The translations under genes and the position numbers were made by a program. A model generated the notes under the pieces. The model worked only from the letters and a program-made list of their open reading frames with translations. It had not been told where the DNA came from and did not search any database. This document shows, piece by piece, positions 45,141 through 54,168 of a stretch of 64,000 nt of DNA. Each line of letters opens with the position of its first letter. Position 1 is the stretch's first letter. The stretch comes from Hydrogenimonas sp. (GTDB lineage Bacteria; Campylobacterota; Campylobacteria; Campylobacterales; Hydrogenimonadaceae). The stretch lies in contig AP019005.1 in NCBI GenBank assembly GCA_003945285.1, positions 1,564,001-1,628,000 on the forward strand, written 5' to 3'.

Positions 45141-45866
45141 TCATACAGAGAGAAAATCGGAGACTATCTTCTCGAACTCCGAAGCGGCTTCTCCAGCTTT
45201 TTTCTGTATGAATGTTTCGAAATATTCATCGATATAACGCTCATGCGAACCGAAAGAGGTGACATACATTTCACGCTTCGGATTTACCAGTATGGAGTGG
45301 GAAAATTCGGTCGCCATAGGAACGATGTCAATGACCTGCCCGCTCGTACCTATGGCGACGAAGAGGCCGCTCTCGTCTACCGCTCTTTGGATGAACCTGT
45401 ATGCCGGAGCCGGCTCTCCGAACATCACGACGTTGTGGCGTACATGCCGGCTGCCGCACCCCGGGCACTCCTCATCCTCTCTCTGCTCACGGTAGCCTAT
45501 ATCCCATATATGGCCGCACGACTCGCAACGCAGATCGCGAAGTGTACCGTGAAGATGTATGACATTTCTGCATCCGGCCCTCTCCAAAAGGTCGTCCACA
45601 TTTTGGGTAAGGTTCCATATCTGCCCGCCGAACCGCTTTTCGAGCCCGGCTATCGCATAGTGCGCGGGGTTTGGACTTCTGCTCTCCAGATCTTTGCGCC
45701 TGTCGTTGTAGAAGCGTGTCACCAGGGCACGGTCCTCCTCCCAGCCCTGCGTGGAGCAGACCTGCATCACGTCGTACTCCTCCCAGAGTCCGTCGCTGTC
45801 ACGGAATGTCCTTATGCCGCTCTCGGCACTCAGTCCCGCACCGCTGAAGATAAGAACCTTCTTCAT
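45141..45866 (-). CDS. cobB: Sirtuin, NAD+-dependent protein deacylase
   Basis: 241 residues. NAD-binding GAGLSAESGIRTFR, the TQNVDDLLERAG motif, catalytic histidine in VIHLHGTLRD, and a zinc site CESC...CPGC. It removes acyl groups from lysines. The acsA product in this window is a plausible substrate by analogy with other bacteria. Class details (Tyr/Arg of desuccinylases) are not evident from the motifs I can see. Confidence 0.93.
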   Translation of the reverse strand: MKKVLIFSGAGLSAESGIRTFRDSDGLWEEYDVMQVCSTQGWEEDRALVTRFYNDRRKDLESRSPNPAHYAIAGLEKRFGGQIWNLTQNVDDLLERAGCRNVIHLHGTLRDLRCESCGHIWDIGYREQREDEECPGCGSRHVRHNVVMFGEPAPAYRFIQRAVDESGLFVAIGTSGQVIDIVPMATEFSHSILVNPKREMYVTSFGSHERYIDEYFETFIQKKAGEAASEFEKIVSDFLSV

Positions 45867-45888
45867 GAAACCCCCTTTGCAAACGCCC

Positions 45889-46308
45889 CTAGACGACCCA
45901 CATAATCTGTGAGAGTATTATTATTATGACGACAAGTGTGAAGGGGAAGTAGTGGCTTTTGAACAACCAGGGGTTTATCTTGAATACCTTCTGCATGAAA
46001 CCTCTCAACCCGAGCCAGAGCCCGAGAAAGGCTTTGAATAGCAGAACCATCTGCATATTTGTCATTCCATCTTCACCGACCGTACCGAAAACATAGGGAA
46101 ACATGATGATACCCGTACCCACGACCGTAAAGAGAGCGTAGGGAACCACTTTGCGAACGTGTATCATTATAGCCTCGCGGCACTCCGCACCCTTTTCGCC
46201 CCCGAGCGTCTTCTGCATTTTTGTCAGAAAGAGGATGTCCACAAAGAGAAATCCGCCGTAGGTAAATGCGGCCAGAAGGTGGATTGTGTGGATAGTGGTG
46301 TAGAACAA
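45889..46308 (-). CDS. Four-helix membrane protein, CopD/DUF2269-like
   Basis: 139 residues with four hydrophobic segments (about 6-28, 50-75, 82-105, 117-138) and histidines in the first helix (TTIHTIHLLAAF) and the last (SHYFPFTLV). The pattern recalls CopD-like or heme-binding membrane domains. Metal or heme binding is inferred only. Short spacer to the sirtuin gene downstream. Confidence 0.55.
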   Translation of the reverse strand: MFYTTIHTIHLLAAFTYGGFLFVDILFLTKMQKTLGGEKGAECREAIMIHVRKVVPYALFTVVGTGIIMFPYVFGTVGEDGMTNMQMVLLFKAFLGLWLGLRGFMQKVFKINPWLFKSHYFPFTLVVIIIILSQIMWVV

Positions 46309-46403
46309 CTTCGTCTCCTTTTTGAATGGTAAATATGCCGATGTCTAACATAAAACCGGTCAAAGCCGATTTTGCCGCTGTACACTGCCGCGGCTCAACA
46401 TCT

Positions 46404-46451
46404 TTTTAAAATATGGACACCTTTGAAATTACTGGTGTCCATATTTTAAAA
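46404..46451. repeat. 18-bp perfect hairpin, REP-like copy 1
   Basis: 18-bp arms 46404-46421 and 46434-46451 (TTTTAAAATATGGACACC and its complement) with a 12-nt loop TTTGAAATTACT. A shorter relative with a similar loop is at 50748-50771. Confidence 0.7.
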
Positions 46452-46531
46452 CTGGTACATACTACGTAACATCAGTTTATAAGTCGCATATTGTAGCAGT
46501 TACACTATAATTTCGCAAAAAAGGAGGCTTC

Positions 46532-46693
46532 ATGCCGAAAAAACAGCCGGAAGATATCGGGTGTGAAAACCCGGAGTGTATCAAAAAAGATGAGTGCAAA
46601 CGCCAGGTAATCGCCAAAAACGGGACCGCCAGAGAGGTTAGAAAGTTCGGCGGCACAGCCGAAAAGGGTTGCGGTCAGTTCATACAGAAATAG
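46532..46693 (+). CDS. 53-residue cysteine-rich small protein
   Basis: Starts MPKKQPEDIGCENPECIKKD, has C-x4-C-x5-C in the first half and one cysteine near the end (KGCGQFIQK). Likely metal-binding, unknown family. AAGGAGG precedes the ATG at good spacing, and TATAAT lies at 46506-46511. Confidence 0.65.
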   Translation: MPKKQPEDIGCENPECIKKDECKRQVIAKNGTAREVRKFGGTAEKGCGQFIQK

Positions 46694-46737
46694 AGAGGCC
46701 GCACCTGCCTCCGTTCGCACATAAAGCAGGTAAAATC

Positions 46738-46757
46738 GTGGGGGGAAACGCCCCCAC
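46738..46757. terminator. GC-rich hairpin downstream of the cysteine-rich gene
   Basis: GTGGGGG/CCCCCAC stem with a GAAACG loop. No T tract follows. Confidence 0.45.
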
Positions 46758-47124
46758 ATTATGAAAACATAACTTCTTCCCTCCATCAGTTTCGATTTCA
46801 GTACCGAATTATTGTTACAACGGGAGTGTACGAACCATACATTATGCCTCAATCTCCCAAAGAGTATCTATACAACTTCTGTATAGGTGCCTATCTCCTA
46901 AAAATCAAAAAGAACGGAGAAGTTTATATAAAAAAACCGTCTATTATCGAAACCGATCTCCAAAAGAGTTGTCCTTTTTGGATATTCTCTACTCTTCCGA
47001 CAATACAGATGAAAATCTGCATTTTTTAATTTCAGCTTTAACAAAAAATTAACATATACTTAACAGGTACCTGTCATAATTGCTACAAATTTTCCGGCCG
47101 TCTAACGGCCTGCAAGGAGTTGCC
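46758..47124. promoter_or_regulatory. Upstream region of the TonB-dependent receptor gene
   Basis: No secure gene. A frame at 46826-47029 lacks a ribosome-binding site and family resemblance. A perfect 12-bp palindrome ACAGGTACCTGT at 47063-47074 lies directly before CATAAT (47075-47080), a candidate -10, and so could be an operator. No canonical Fur box is recognised. Confidence 0.35.
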
Positions 47125-49197
47125 ATGTTGAAAAAAGGTCTGTTGCCGCTATCTATCTTTGCCGCTTCGGTTCTGGCCCAGGGACCTGTCGAAGATCTCG
47201 CACCTGTGAGTGTAATCGCTACCGGTGAAGAGGAGCCGGTGGTCGAGCAGCCTGTCAGCATATCTGTAAAGGAGAGTGCCGAGATAGAGCTGGATCAGGT
47301 GATCTTCCAGAAGGATCTTCTCAACTCTCTCGCCGGGGTGCGCATAGAGCAGACCGGCTCCGTTTTCGGGCACATGACATCTATAAGAATGCCCATAAAC
47401 ACCGGGCCGTACTACCTTTTCATGCAGGACGGAATTCCCGTGCAATCCTCCGGTTTTTTCAACCATAACGGACTGGCATATACCACTTTCGGCTCATCTA
47501 CATCCGTAGAGGTGCTGAAGGGTGCGGGGACCGCCCTTTACGGTTCTGATGCGGTAGCGGCGGTCGTGGACGTCAAGTCTCTAGCCGCACCATCCGAAAA
47601 GCGGGAGTCAAACATCAAAGCCATGGGCGGCAGTTACGGTTACGGCTCTCTATCCGCCGAAACGAGCGGGCCGGCAGGTGAAAACGGAGGCTACAGGACC
47701 AACGCCAAGTTTCTGCACAGCGACGGATGGAGAGACCATACCACGAGCGAAAGAGGTGAGCTGAACTTCCGTTACGACACTCCCCTGAACGACGACAACC
47801 TGCTAAAAGTCATATTTAACGCCAGCAAAACCGACGCCGAGCAGGCCGACAGCTTCAACGACTACGCCAACATCGAAAACGGCTCTACAGCCGCCAGCGA
47901 CGACCCTAACTACTTCAAGGCGCTGGAGCTGACCGATGTGCGAAGAAAGTTCGACTACGCAAGACTGAGCGCCGAGTGGAGCAACTACAGTTACGAAAAC
48001 CTGGAGCTAAGTCTCACCCCGTATCTGCGATACAACAGGAACAGATATGTAGCCACCTGGAATGCCAACCTTCCGAGAAACGACAACAAGCTGGCAACAG
48101 TAGGACTTATGCAGAAGGGCCGTTACGACACTTCATGGGGAAGAGTCATCGGCGGCATAGATGCGGAGTATACAAAGTCGGACCTCAAATATACCCAGGA
48201 TTTCGATATCAACGTAACAAGCTGGTCCGGCACCACTACATACCTTGCCGGAGACCTCTACGACTACAATGTAGACTATATAGCCGTAGCACCATACATC
48301 CATGCAGATGTCAACCTGGGCGAAGAGATGGTCGCAACCTTCGGCCTCAGGTACGACTACAACCGTTACGACTACAAAAACAACCTCGCTCCCGACAGTT
48401 ACGACGCATCAGGAAAATATTTCAGACCTGCCGACAGAACCGACAACTTTTCACACCTAAGCCCGAAGTTTTCACTCAGCTACCGACCGGACAGGAGCAC
48501 CAACGTTTACCTTCGTTATGCGAACGGATTCCGTATTCCACAGGCTTCCCGCCTCTACTCCATGCAGAAGGGGTACGAAGAGGTCGTACTAGACCCGGAA
48601 ACATCCAATACCTTCGAGATCGGCTACAAAAAGCTGTTTGAAAACAGAAGCTATGTAGAGATATCGGCCTACTACATGACCATAGACGATACTATAACGA
48701 GATACAAAAACGATGTAACCGGCGACTACTACTATGCCAACGGCGGAAGTACCCTGCACAGGGGCATAGAGTTTACACTTACGGCGAAGATGAGTGAGGA
48801 GTGGAGCAGCAAAATAGCCTACTCCTACTCCAGGCACAACTACAGAGACGACCCTGTATACGGAAGCAACGAGATGCAGCAGGCTCCCAACCACCTTGGA
48901 AACCTTAGGCTAATCTATTCCCCCCTTGCGCTCAAAGGGCTTAAGATCATGGGTGAATACGTCTATGTGGGACCGTGGTGGCTGGATGACGAGCATACAG
49001 CAGGAAAATATGAAGGTTACAGTACTGGAAACCTGAAGGCTGAATACAGGTATGACTACAACTGGAAATTTTTCACAAAAATAACCAATATAACCGACGA
49101 AAGATACGCAAGCCGCGCAAGGTATGCCTGGGGTAAAACGGACTACACCCCCGGAGACCCGAGAGAGTTCTACGCAGGGCTCGAATATAGATGGTAA
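47125..49197 (+). CDS. TonB-dependent outer-membrane receptor
   Basis: 690 residues from ATG with AAGGAG upstream. Signal peptide (about 1-18), plug domain with LLNSLAGVRIEQTGS and SVEVLKGAGTALYGSDAVAAVVDV (about 60-160), then a 22-strand-type barrel ending FYAGLEYRW with the terminal aromatic typical of these proteins. The N-terminal TonB box is probably in APVSVIA. Substrate unknown; siderophore or heme-type metals are likely from the membrane partner downstream. It overlaps the next gene by 7 nt. Confidence 0.92.
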   Translation: MLKKGLLPLSIFAASVLAQGPVEDLAPVSVIATGEEEPVVEQPVSISVKESAEIELDQVIFQKDLLNSLAGVRIEQTGSVFGHMTSIRMPINTGPYYLFMQDGIPVQSSGFFNHNGLAYTTFGSSTSVEVLKGAGTALYGSDAVAAVVDVKSLAAPSEKRESNIKAMGGSYGYGSLSAETSGPAGENGGYRTNAKFLHSDGWRDHTTSERGELNFRYDTPLNDDNLLKVIFNASKTDAEQADSFNDYANIENGSTAASDDPNYFKALELTDVRRKFDYARLSAEWSNYSYENLELSLTPYLRYNRNRYVATWNANLPRNDNKLATVGLMQKGRYDTSWGRVIGGIDAEYTKSDLKYTQDFDINVTSWSGTTTYLAGDLYDYNVDYIAVAPYIHADVNLGEEMVATFGLRYDYNRYDYKNNLAPDSYDASGKYFRPADRTDNFSHLSPKFSLSYRPDRSTNVYLRYANGFRIPQASRLYSMQKGYEEVVLDPETSNTFEIGYKKLFENRSYVEISAYYMTIDDTITRYKNDVTGDYYYANGGSTLHRGIEFTLTAKMSEEWSSKIAYSYSRHNYRDDPVYGSNEMQQAPNHLGNLRLIYSPLALKGLKIMGEYVYVGPWWLDDEHTAGKYEGYSTGNLKAEYRYDYNWKFFTKITNITDERYASRARYAWGKTDYTPGDPREFYAGLEYRW

Positions 49198-50525
49198 AAC
49201 TCTTCAAAATACACAAACTCTCCGGCCTTGCGGCCGGGGCACTTCTACTGCTACTTGCGGTGACCGGACTCTTTCTCGATCACGACAAGTGGCAGTTTCT
49301 ATACTCCACTACGTTTACTTACACTCCCGAACCCCTCGAAGAGTGGAACAACCGCCTCTTCGAGGGCTACCATTATGACCCCGAAAACAGCGGCCGCATA
49401 ATAGCCTGCTCGAAGCGGGGAATATTCGAAAGCCCGGACAACGGCTTGAGCTTCGAGCGGAGATTCGACGGTATCTGCCTGGGACTTAGAAGTGACAAAG
49501 AGAGGCTCGTAGCGGCGACAAACGACGGAATATACTCCCTCGAAAACGGTGAGTTCAGACCGTTTGCACTGAGAGGTGCCTACGTAAACGCCCTGAGCAT
49601 ATATAACGATCGTATATTCGCCGCGGTCGACAAACATACTCTGTACCTGATAGATGCTGATGACGGGAAAGTATTGAAAGTCTCTACGTCGGAGCTGGAC
49701 AAAAACGATCTGAAAGCCCCTGTAACACTCTCCAGATTCGTCCGGGACCTCCACTACGGCAGAGGATATTTCGACGGCGATATATCGCTCTATATAAATG
49801 ACTACGCCGCCGTAATCCTTGCATGGCTGGGACTCGGCGGCTATATAATCTGGTGGAAAATCGGACAGAAAAGAGGGGCTAAAACGATAAGGGCTCTTAT
49901 AAAGAGTCACGCAAACATATTTACGGTCGCCGCGGCCGCACCCCTTTTGGTCCTGCTCGTTACAGGTATTTTTCTGGACCACTCATCTTCTCTTGCCGGT
50001 TTCATGAGATCCGTCAAGGTACCGTCAGTCCTGCTCCCGCCCGTATACGGAAGCCTCAGGCACGACATATGGTCGGTAGATTTCGACGGAAACATGTTCA
50101 GGATAGGAAACCGCTACGGTGTATTCAAAAGCGACGATCTAAAAGAGTGGAAGCTTGAAAACAGGGGCTTTGCATACAGGATGATCAGGAAAGGTCAGAA
50201 GCTCTTCGTCAGTGGAATGGGCGCGCCGAACAGGCTCTTTGAAAATGGGGAGTGGAAGATACTCCCTAAGAGTCCGCATATGTTCAAAGATCTCTATTTC
50301 AAAGATGGAAAGGTTCACTACTTCAGCACACGCAACACGAAAGAGCCGCTTCCGAAATTTGAAGACATCACGCTCTATTCGCTGCTCCTGGCCCTGCATG
50401 ACGGCACATTTTTCGCCTCATGGTGGGTCTGGCTGAACGATGCGGCCGCAATAGCCCTGCTGCTTCTGCTCTTTACCGGTATCTTGAGGTGGCGGGCAAG
50501 AAAGAGGCCGAAGAGGCCTATATAA
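49191..50525 (+). CDS. PepSY-like membrane protein paired with the TonB receptor
   Basis: 444 residues. Helix about 10-28 (LSGLAAGALLLLLAVTGLFLDH), a first periplasmic domain (about 30-205), TM near 208-226, a second LLVLLVTGIFLDH helix near 245-260 (a repeat of the first unit), a second periplasmic domain, and a C-terminal helix. The repeated helix motif with FLDH resembles PepSY-associated membrane proteins found beside siderophore receptors, where they may reduce or release iron. Function is inferred from this pairing. Coupled to the receptor gene. Confidence 0.7.
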   Translation: MVKLFKIHKLSGLAAGALLLLLAVTGLFLDHDKWQFLYSTTFTYTPEPLEEWNNRLFEGYHYDPENSGRIIACSKRGIFESPDNGLSFERRFDGICLGLRSDKERLVAATNDGIYSLENGEFRPFALRGAYVNALSIYNDRIFAAVDKHTLYLIDADDGKVLKVSTSELDKNDLKAPVTLSRFVRDLHYGRGYFDGDISLYINDYAAVILAWLGLGGYIIWWKIGQKRGAKTIRALIKSHANIFTVAAAAPLLVLLVTGIFLDHSSSLAGFMRSVKVPSVLLPPVYGSLRHDIWSVDFDGNMFRIGNRYGVFKSDDLKEWKLENRGFAYRMIRKGQKLFVSGMGAPNRLFENGEWKILPKSPHMFKDLYFKDGKVHYFSTRNTKEPLPKFEDITLYSLLLALHDGTFFASWWVWLNDAAAIALLLLLFTGILRWRARKRPKRPI

Positions 50526-50727
50526 GCCCCAGCTCCGCGAAGATCGGCTCAAGCTCCGAAAACTTCTCTATAAGCGCTTCTATCAGAGCACCGAAGGCTT
50601 TATCCTCTTCATACCACTCCTCTATGTGCGCAAGAGCATTGCTCTTCTGCTCCTCACTCAGCTCTTTGGAATTCTTGATAGCCTCTTTCACTCTTTCCAG
50701 TTTTTCATGATGTTTATGGTGCGGCAT
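50518..50727 (-). CDS. 69-residue histidine-rich-start helical protein
   Basis: Starts MPHHKHHEKLERVKEAIKNS, otherwise helical and acidic, ending FSELEPIFAELGLI. AAAGGAGGG precedes the ATG. The histidine cluster suggests metal binding. Family not recognised. Converges with the PepSY-like gene, overlapping by 8 nt. Confidence 0.6.
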   Translation of the reverse strand: MPHHKHHEKLERVKEAIKNSKELSEEQKSNALAHIEEWYEEDKAFGALIEALIEKFSELEPIFAELGLI

Positions 50728-50747
50728 AAGCCCTCCTTTTTTCGTAA

Positions 50748-50771
50748 GGCACCTTTGAAAACTCCGGTGCC
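50748..50771. repeat. Hairpin, REP-like copy 2
   Basis: GGCACC/GGTGCC with the 12-nt loop TTTGAAAACTCC, followed by CAT as in copy 1 at 46404-46451. The loops share TTTGAAA and the same length. Downstream, 50805-50816 carries the dispersed motif GACGTTACGCAA, and nothing else is seen up to 50971. Confidence 0.6.
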
Positions 50772-50971
50772 CATGATTTGACACAATCATACAACTTATT
50801 TGCTGACGTTACGCAAAAAGCGAACGCCCTTAAAATCTACATTCAGCGCTTCGCTCATTTTCGCAGCTTTAGGGGTGGGAGACGGTCAATCCCCGCCAAA
50901 TCCGGCTTCGCTTTGGCTTTGTGTAACACAGGCGATTTGGTTAAGACCGGTAGCGGCACCATCATTGATTA

Positions 50972-52225
50972 TCAAATCAGTCCAAGTAGTGCTATAAGCA
51001 GTACCGGCGGTGTGACGATCAAGCCCACTTTCATATACTCTCCCCATCCTATTTTGACACCCTTTTTCGCGAGTACGTGGAGCCACAGGAGTGTCGCCAG
51101 CGATCCTATAGGGGTCATTTTCGGGCCGAGGTTGCACCCTATGATATTGGCATAGGCCAAAAAGGTGTCTCCGGTCTTGTCGATAGCAAGATCCATCACC
51201 ATGATTGTCGGCATATTGTTCATGACGGAACTCAGAGCCGCCGAAAGAAAACCCGTTCCTATAATGTAGGTCTCGCGGCCGTGACTTTTAAGATAGGTCA
51301 GCCACTGGGCTATCTCATCGGTCAGCCCCGCGTTTTTCAGGCCGAAAACGACTACATAGAGCCCTATGGAGAACCATACCACCTGCCACGGGGCGGTCTT
51401 TATCGTCATTATGGGTTTGGCCGCTTTATACTTTGCGGCGATGTAGAGAAAGATCAGCGCTCCGCCGAGTGCGAAGAGGGAGATCGGCAGTTTGTAGATG
51501 TCGCCGATGAAGTAACCTGCCAGCAGAAGCGCCAGGAACCACCAGCTTATCCTGAACATCTCGGGGCTCTTTATGACACTTGAAGCCTCCGGCAGCGTCT
51601 CTATGGAGATTCTCGCCGGAATCGACTTTCTGAAAAAGAGCCACAATACGGCTATGGAGGCTGCTATCGAGAGGATGTTGGGGAAGAACATGACCTTCAT
51701 ATACTCGACGAAGCCTATGTTGAAATAGTCCGCCGTCACTATGTTTGTCAGGTTCGATATGACAAGAGGGTTCGAGGCGCTGTCGCCTATGAAACCCCCG
51801 GCCATCAGGAAGGCGAAGATAGCTTTCGGATCCATCTTCAGATATCTCATCTTCGCAAGAAGTATGGGGGTGAGAATCAGTGCCGCGCCGTCATTGGCGA
51901 AAAATGCGGCCACCAGCGCACCGAGCAGAAGGATGTTGACGAACATCAGGTGCCCGCTGCCGCGGCTCAGTCTCGCCATCTTTATCGCGGCCCATTCGAA
52001 AAAACCTATCTCGTCCAGTACCATCGAGAGCAGGATGATTCCTATGAAAGCTAGAGTCGCATCCCAGACGATCGATGTCACCTCTATGACATCGGTGAAC
52101 GAGACGACTCCCAGCGCCAAAGCGGCAACCGCTCCGCCGACCGCGGTAGTGCCTATCTGCAGCCCCTTCGGCTGCAATATGACCAGAACAAGGGTTATTA
52201 CAAATATCGTTACGGCAGGAATCAT
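50972..52225 (-). CDS. arsB: Arsenite efflux permease ArsB
   Basis: 417 residues with about 11-12 membrane helices. ArsB/NhaD superfamily signatures include FFANDGAALILTPILLAKM, GDSASNPLVISNLTNIV and LGPKMTPIGSLATLLWLH. It exports As(III) or Sb(III), energised by membrane potential or by an ArsA ATPase; no arsA is present. Last gene of the ars operon; start overlaps the ArsP-like gene by 4 nt. Confidence 0.92.
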   Translation of the reverse strand: MIPAVTIFVITLVLVILQPKGLQIGTTAVGGAVAALALGVVSFTDVIEVTSIVWDATLAFIGIILLSMVLDEIGFFEWAAIKMARLSRGSGHLMFVNILLLGALVAAFFANDGAALILTPILLAKMRYLKMDPKAIFAFLMAGGFIGDSASNPLVISNLTNIVTADYFNIGFVEYMKVMFFPNILSIAASIAVLWLFFRKSIPARISIETLPEASSVIKSPEMFRISWWFLALLLAGYFIGDIYKLPISLFALGGALIFLYIAAKYKAAKPIMTIKTAPWQVVWFSIGLYVVVFGLKNAGLTDEIAQWLTYLKSHGRETYIIGTGFLSAALSSVMNNMPTIMVMDLAIDKTGDTFLAYANIIGCNLGPKMTPIGSLATLLWLHVLAKKGVKIGWGEYMKVGLIVTPPVLLIALLGLI

Positions 52226-53169
52226 CCCAGTACTCCGTTGAAAATATAGCCTATAAGCATAATACCCAGAGCCACCGTCGAGAAGAAGATGACAATCAGT
52301 TTGGTCGAGAGAATCTTTTTGAGTATCATCGCTTCAGGCAGGCTCAATGCAGTAACCGCCATCATGAAACTGAGCGCCGTGCCCATCAGCATCCCTTTTT
52401 GTGTCAGAACCTCTATGAGCGGCATCACCCCGGCGGCGTTGGAGTACATGGGTACACCCAGAAGCGTAGCTACAGGTACGGCGTACCATGCGTCGTTTCC
52501 GGCCGCTTTTACTATCAGATCCGTCGGAACGTAGCCGTGTATGAAGGCTCCAACGGAGATACCGGCAACGACGTAGAGCCACACCTTGCGCAGAATGTCG
52601 GCAGTAAACTCCCACGCCTCGGTCAGTCGTGCCTTCATCGTCACACTGACATCGCATGTAGGCAGTTCACCCTCTACAGGCTCAACCTTTATCAGAACCT
52701 CATCTTCGAGATTCAGCCTCCCTATGACAAACCCAGCAACAACGGCTACGAGCAGGCCGAACGAGATGTAGAGCAAGGTTATCTTCCAGCCGAAAAGGGC
52801 GAAGAGCATCGCTATGGCTATCTCGTTGTTCATAGGGGCCGAGATCAGATAGCTGAAGGTTACCCCAAGCGGTATGCGCGCCTGCAAAAATCCCAGAAAA
52901 AGGGGAATGGCACTGCAGCTGCAAAACGGGGTTACAATGCCGAATAGCGCGGCGAAAACGTGTCCGACGAGCGGGTGCTTTCTGCTAAGGTAGTCCCTTA
53001 CCTTCTCTGTAGGGAAAAAACTGCGCAGAAAGGTCACGATAAAGATGATTACCGTCAGCAGTACAAAAATCTTTACCGTATCGTATATGAAAAAGTCCAG
53101 CGCCTCGGCGGCCTTTCCGCTCAATCCCAGCGTATGATAGACGAAACCGTCTACAGCCTCTTTCCACAT
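52222..53169 (-). CDS. ArsP/YraQ-type permease (DUF318)
   Basis: 315 residues, about eight helices in two halves, with the family's TPFCSCSAIPLFLGFLQARIPLG cysteine motif and MYSNAAGVMPLIEVL in the second half. ArsP members export methylated or organic arsenicals. The loop between halves (about 165-190) is hydrophilic. It is paired with the TM0996-type thioredoxin-like gene upstream, 1 nt apart, an association I know from other genomes. Confidence 0.85.
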   Translation of the reverse strand: MWKEAVDGFVYHTLGLSGKAAEALDFFIYDTVKIFVLLTVIIFIVTFLRSFFPTEKVRDYLSRKHPLVGHVFAALFGIVTPFCSCSAIPLFLGFLQARIPLGVTFSYLISAPMNNEIAIAMLFALFGWKITLLYISFGLLVAVVAGFVIGRLNLEDEVLIKVEPVEGELPTCDVSVTMKARLTEAWEFTADILRKVWLYVVAGISVGAFIHGYVPTDLIVKAAGNDAWYAVPVATLLGVPMYSNAAGVMPLIEVLTQKGMLMGTALSFMMAVTALSLPEAMILKKILSTKLIVIFFSTVALGIMLIGYIFNGVLG

Positions 53170-53170
53170 A

Positions 53171-53401
53171 CTAGGATATCAGCTTCACTATCTCATCTAC
53201 CGAAGGCACCTTGCCGACACTTACCACTGTGGAGTCCACAACGAGTCCGGGCGTACTCATGACGCCGTATCTCATTATCTCAGTTACATCCTCGACTTTT
53301 TTTATCTGCGCAAATTTTCCGCTCTTGGCCACAGCCTGCTTGACATTCTCCTCGAGCGCCCTGCACTTCGCACATCCGGTACCCAGTATCTCTATGGTCA
53401 T
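53171..53401 (-). CDS. TM0996-type small thioredoxin-like protein
   Basis: 76 residues. Redox motif GTGCAKCRALEENV (C-x2-C near 10-13) and cis-proline region GVMSTPGLVVD. These mini-thioredoxins often accompany ArsP/DUF318 permeases; they may deliver or reduce arsenicals. Start overlaps the arsC stop by 4 nt. Confidence 0.85.
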   Translation of the reverse strand: MTIEILGTGCAKCRALEENVKQAVAKSGKFAQIKKVEDVTEIMRYGVMSTPGLVVDSTVVSVGKVPSVDEIVKLIS

Positions 53402-53808
53402 TTCAAAAGCTCCTTCTCAATAGTTGGCAAAAGCCTCTTTTTTATAAGCTCTTTCGTCTCTACAAACGCCTCGTACGGCTTGCCGTCGGGGTCTTCGAAA
53501 CCTACATGAATCCTCTTTACACCCCCGGGAAAAACCGGGCAGGACTCCTTCGCATTGTCGCATACGGTCACGACAAGATCGAAAGGGCCCTTTTTCATAA
53601 CTTCATCGATCGTTTTGGAGCGGTACTTCCCGCTCCACGCCACCTCCTCCTCCAGCACCTTGACGGCATTGGGGTTGACGCGCCCGGAAGGGTTGGAACC
53701 GGCACTGAAAGCCTCCACCCCTTTAGAGCCCAGATATCTGTTTACAAGGGCCTCCGCGATAATGGACCGGCAGCTGTTGCCGGTACAGAGAATTAGAACT
53801 TTTTTCAT
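53398..53808 (-). CDS. arsC: Arsenate reductase, low-molecular-weight phosphatase type
   Basis: 136 residues. P-loop LCTGNSCRSIIAEA with the nucleophilic cysteine (about C8) and the relay cysteines in VVTVCDNAKESCPVFPG (about C80 and C87), so it is the thioredoxin-coupled class. Reduces As(V) to As(III). Overlaps arsR and the thioredoxin-like gene by 4 nt each. Confidence 0.95.
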   Translation of the reverse strand: MKKVLILCTGNSCRSIIAEALVNRYLGSKGVEAFSAGSNPSGRVNPNAVKVLEEEVAWSGKYRSKTIDEVMKKGPFDLVVTVCDNAKESCPVFPGGVKRIHVGFEDPDGKPYEAFVETKELIKKRLLPTIEKELLK

Positions 53809-54131
53809 AATTTACACTCTTTGGAAAGTTTTTTCAGATCCGGAAGCTCTACCGGAAGGGTACGGATCTCCTCCAGCGCCTCCTGCCTGAACCGATCGAG
53901 CGGAGAGCGTATGGAGTAGTAGGTCCAGCGGCCGCTTTTTCGCGCACTCAAAAACCCGGCATCTTTCAAAATCTTCAGATGCCTGGAGAGACGGGACTGG
54001 ATCATTCCGAAAGATGCCTCCAGATCACAGACGCACAGAGGGCCGTGCAGGTCTATGAACTTGAGCAGCGTTACGCGCGTCTCGTCGTAGAGCGCACCGA
54101 TGCTTTTTAGAAAATCTTCCATCGCTTCCAT
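53805..54131 (-). CDS. arsR: ArsR-family metalloregulator
   Basis: 108 residues. Winged helix with SRLSRHLKILKDAGFLSARKSGRWTYYSI. The As(III)-binding C-x-C is in GPLCVCDLEASF, matching the ELCVCDL-type site. It represses the operon until arsenite binds. First gene of arsR-arsC-trx-arsP-arsB. Confidence 0.95.
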   Translation of the reverse strand: MEAMEDFLKSIGALYDETRVTLLKFIDLHGPLCVCDLEASFGMIQSRLSRHLKILKDAGFLSARKSGRWTYYSIRSPLDRFRQEALEEIRTLPVELPDLKKLSKECKL

Positions 54132-54168
54132 AGCCGGATCTCCTTTCGGTCGTTCGAATCATAGCGTA

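Noticed and set aside
46826-47029. 67-residue frame upstream of the TonB receptor
   Set aside because: No usable ribosome-binding site and no recognisable domain; kept only as part of the upstream-region note.
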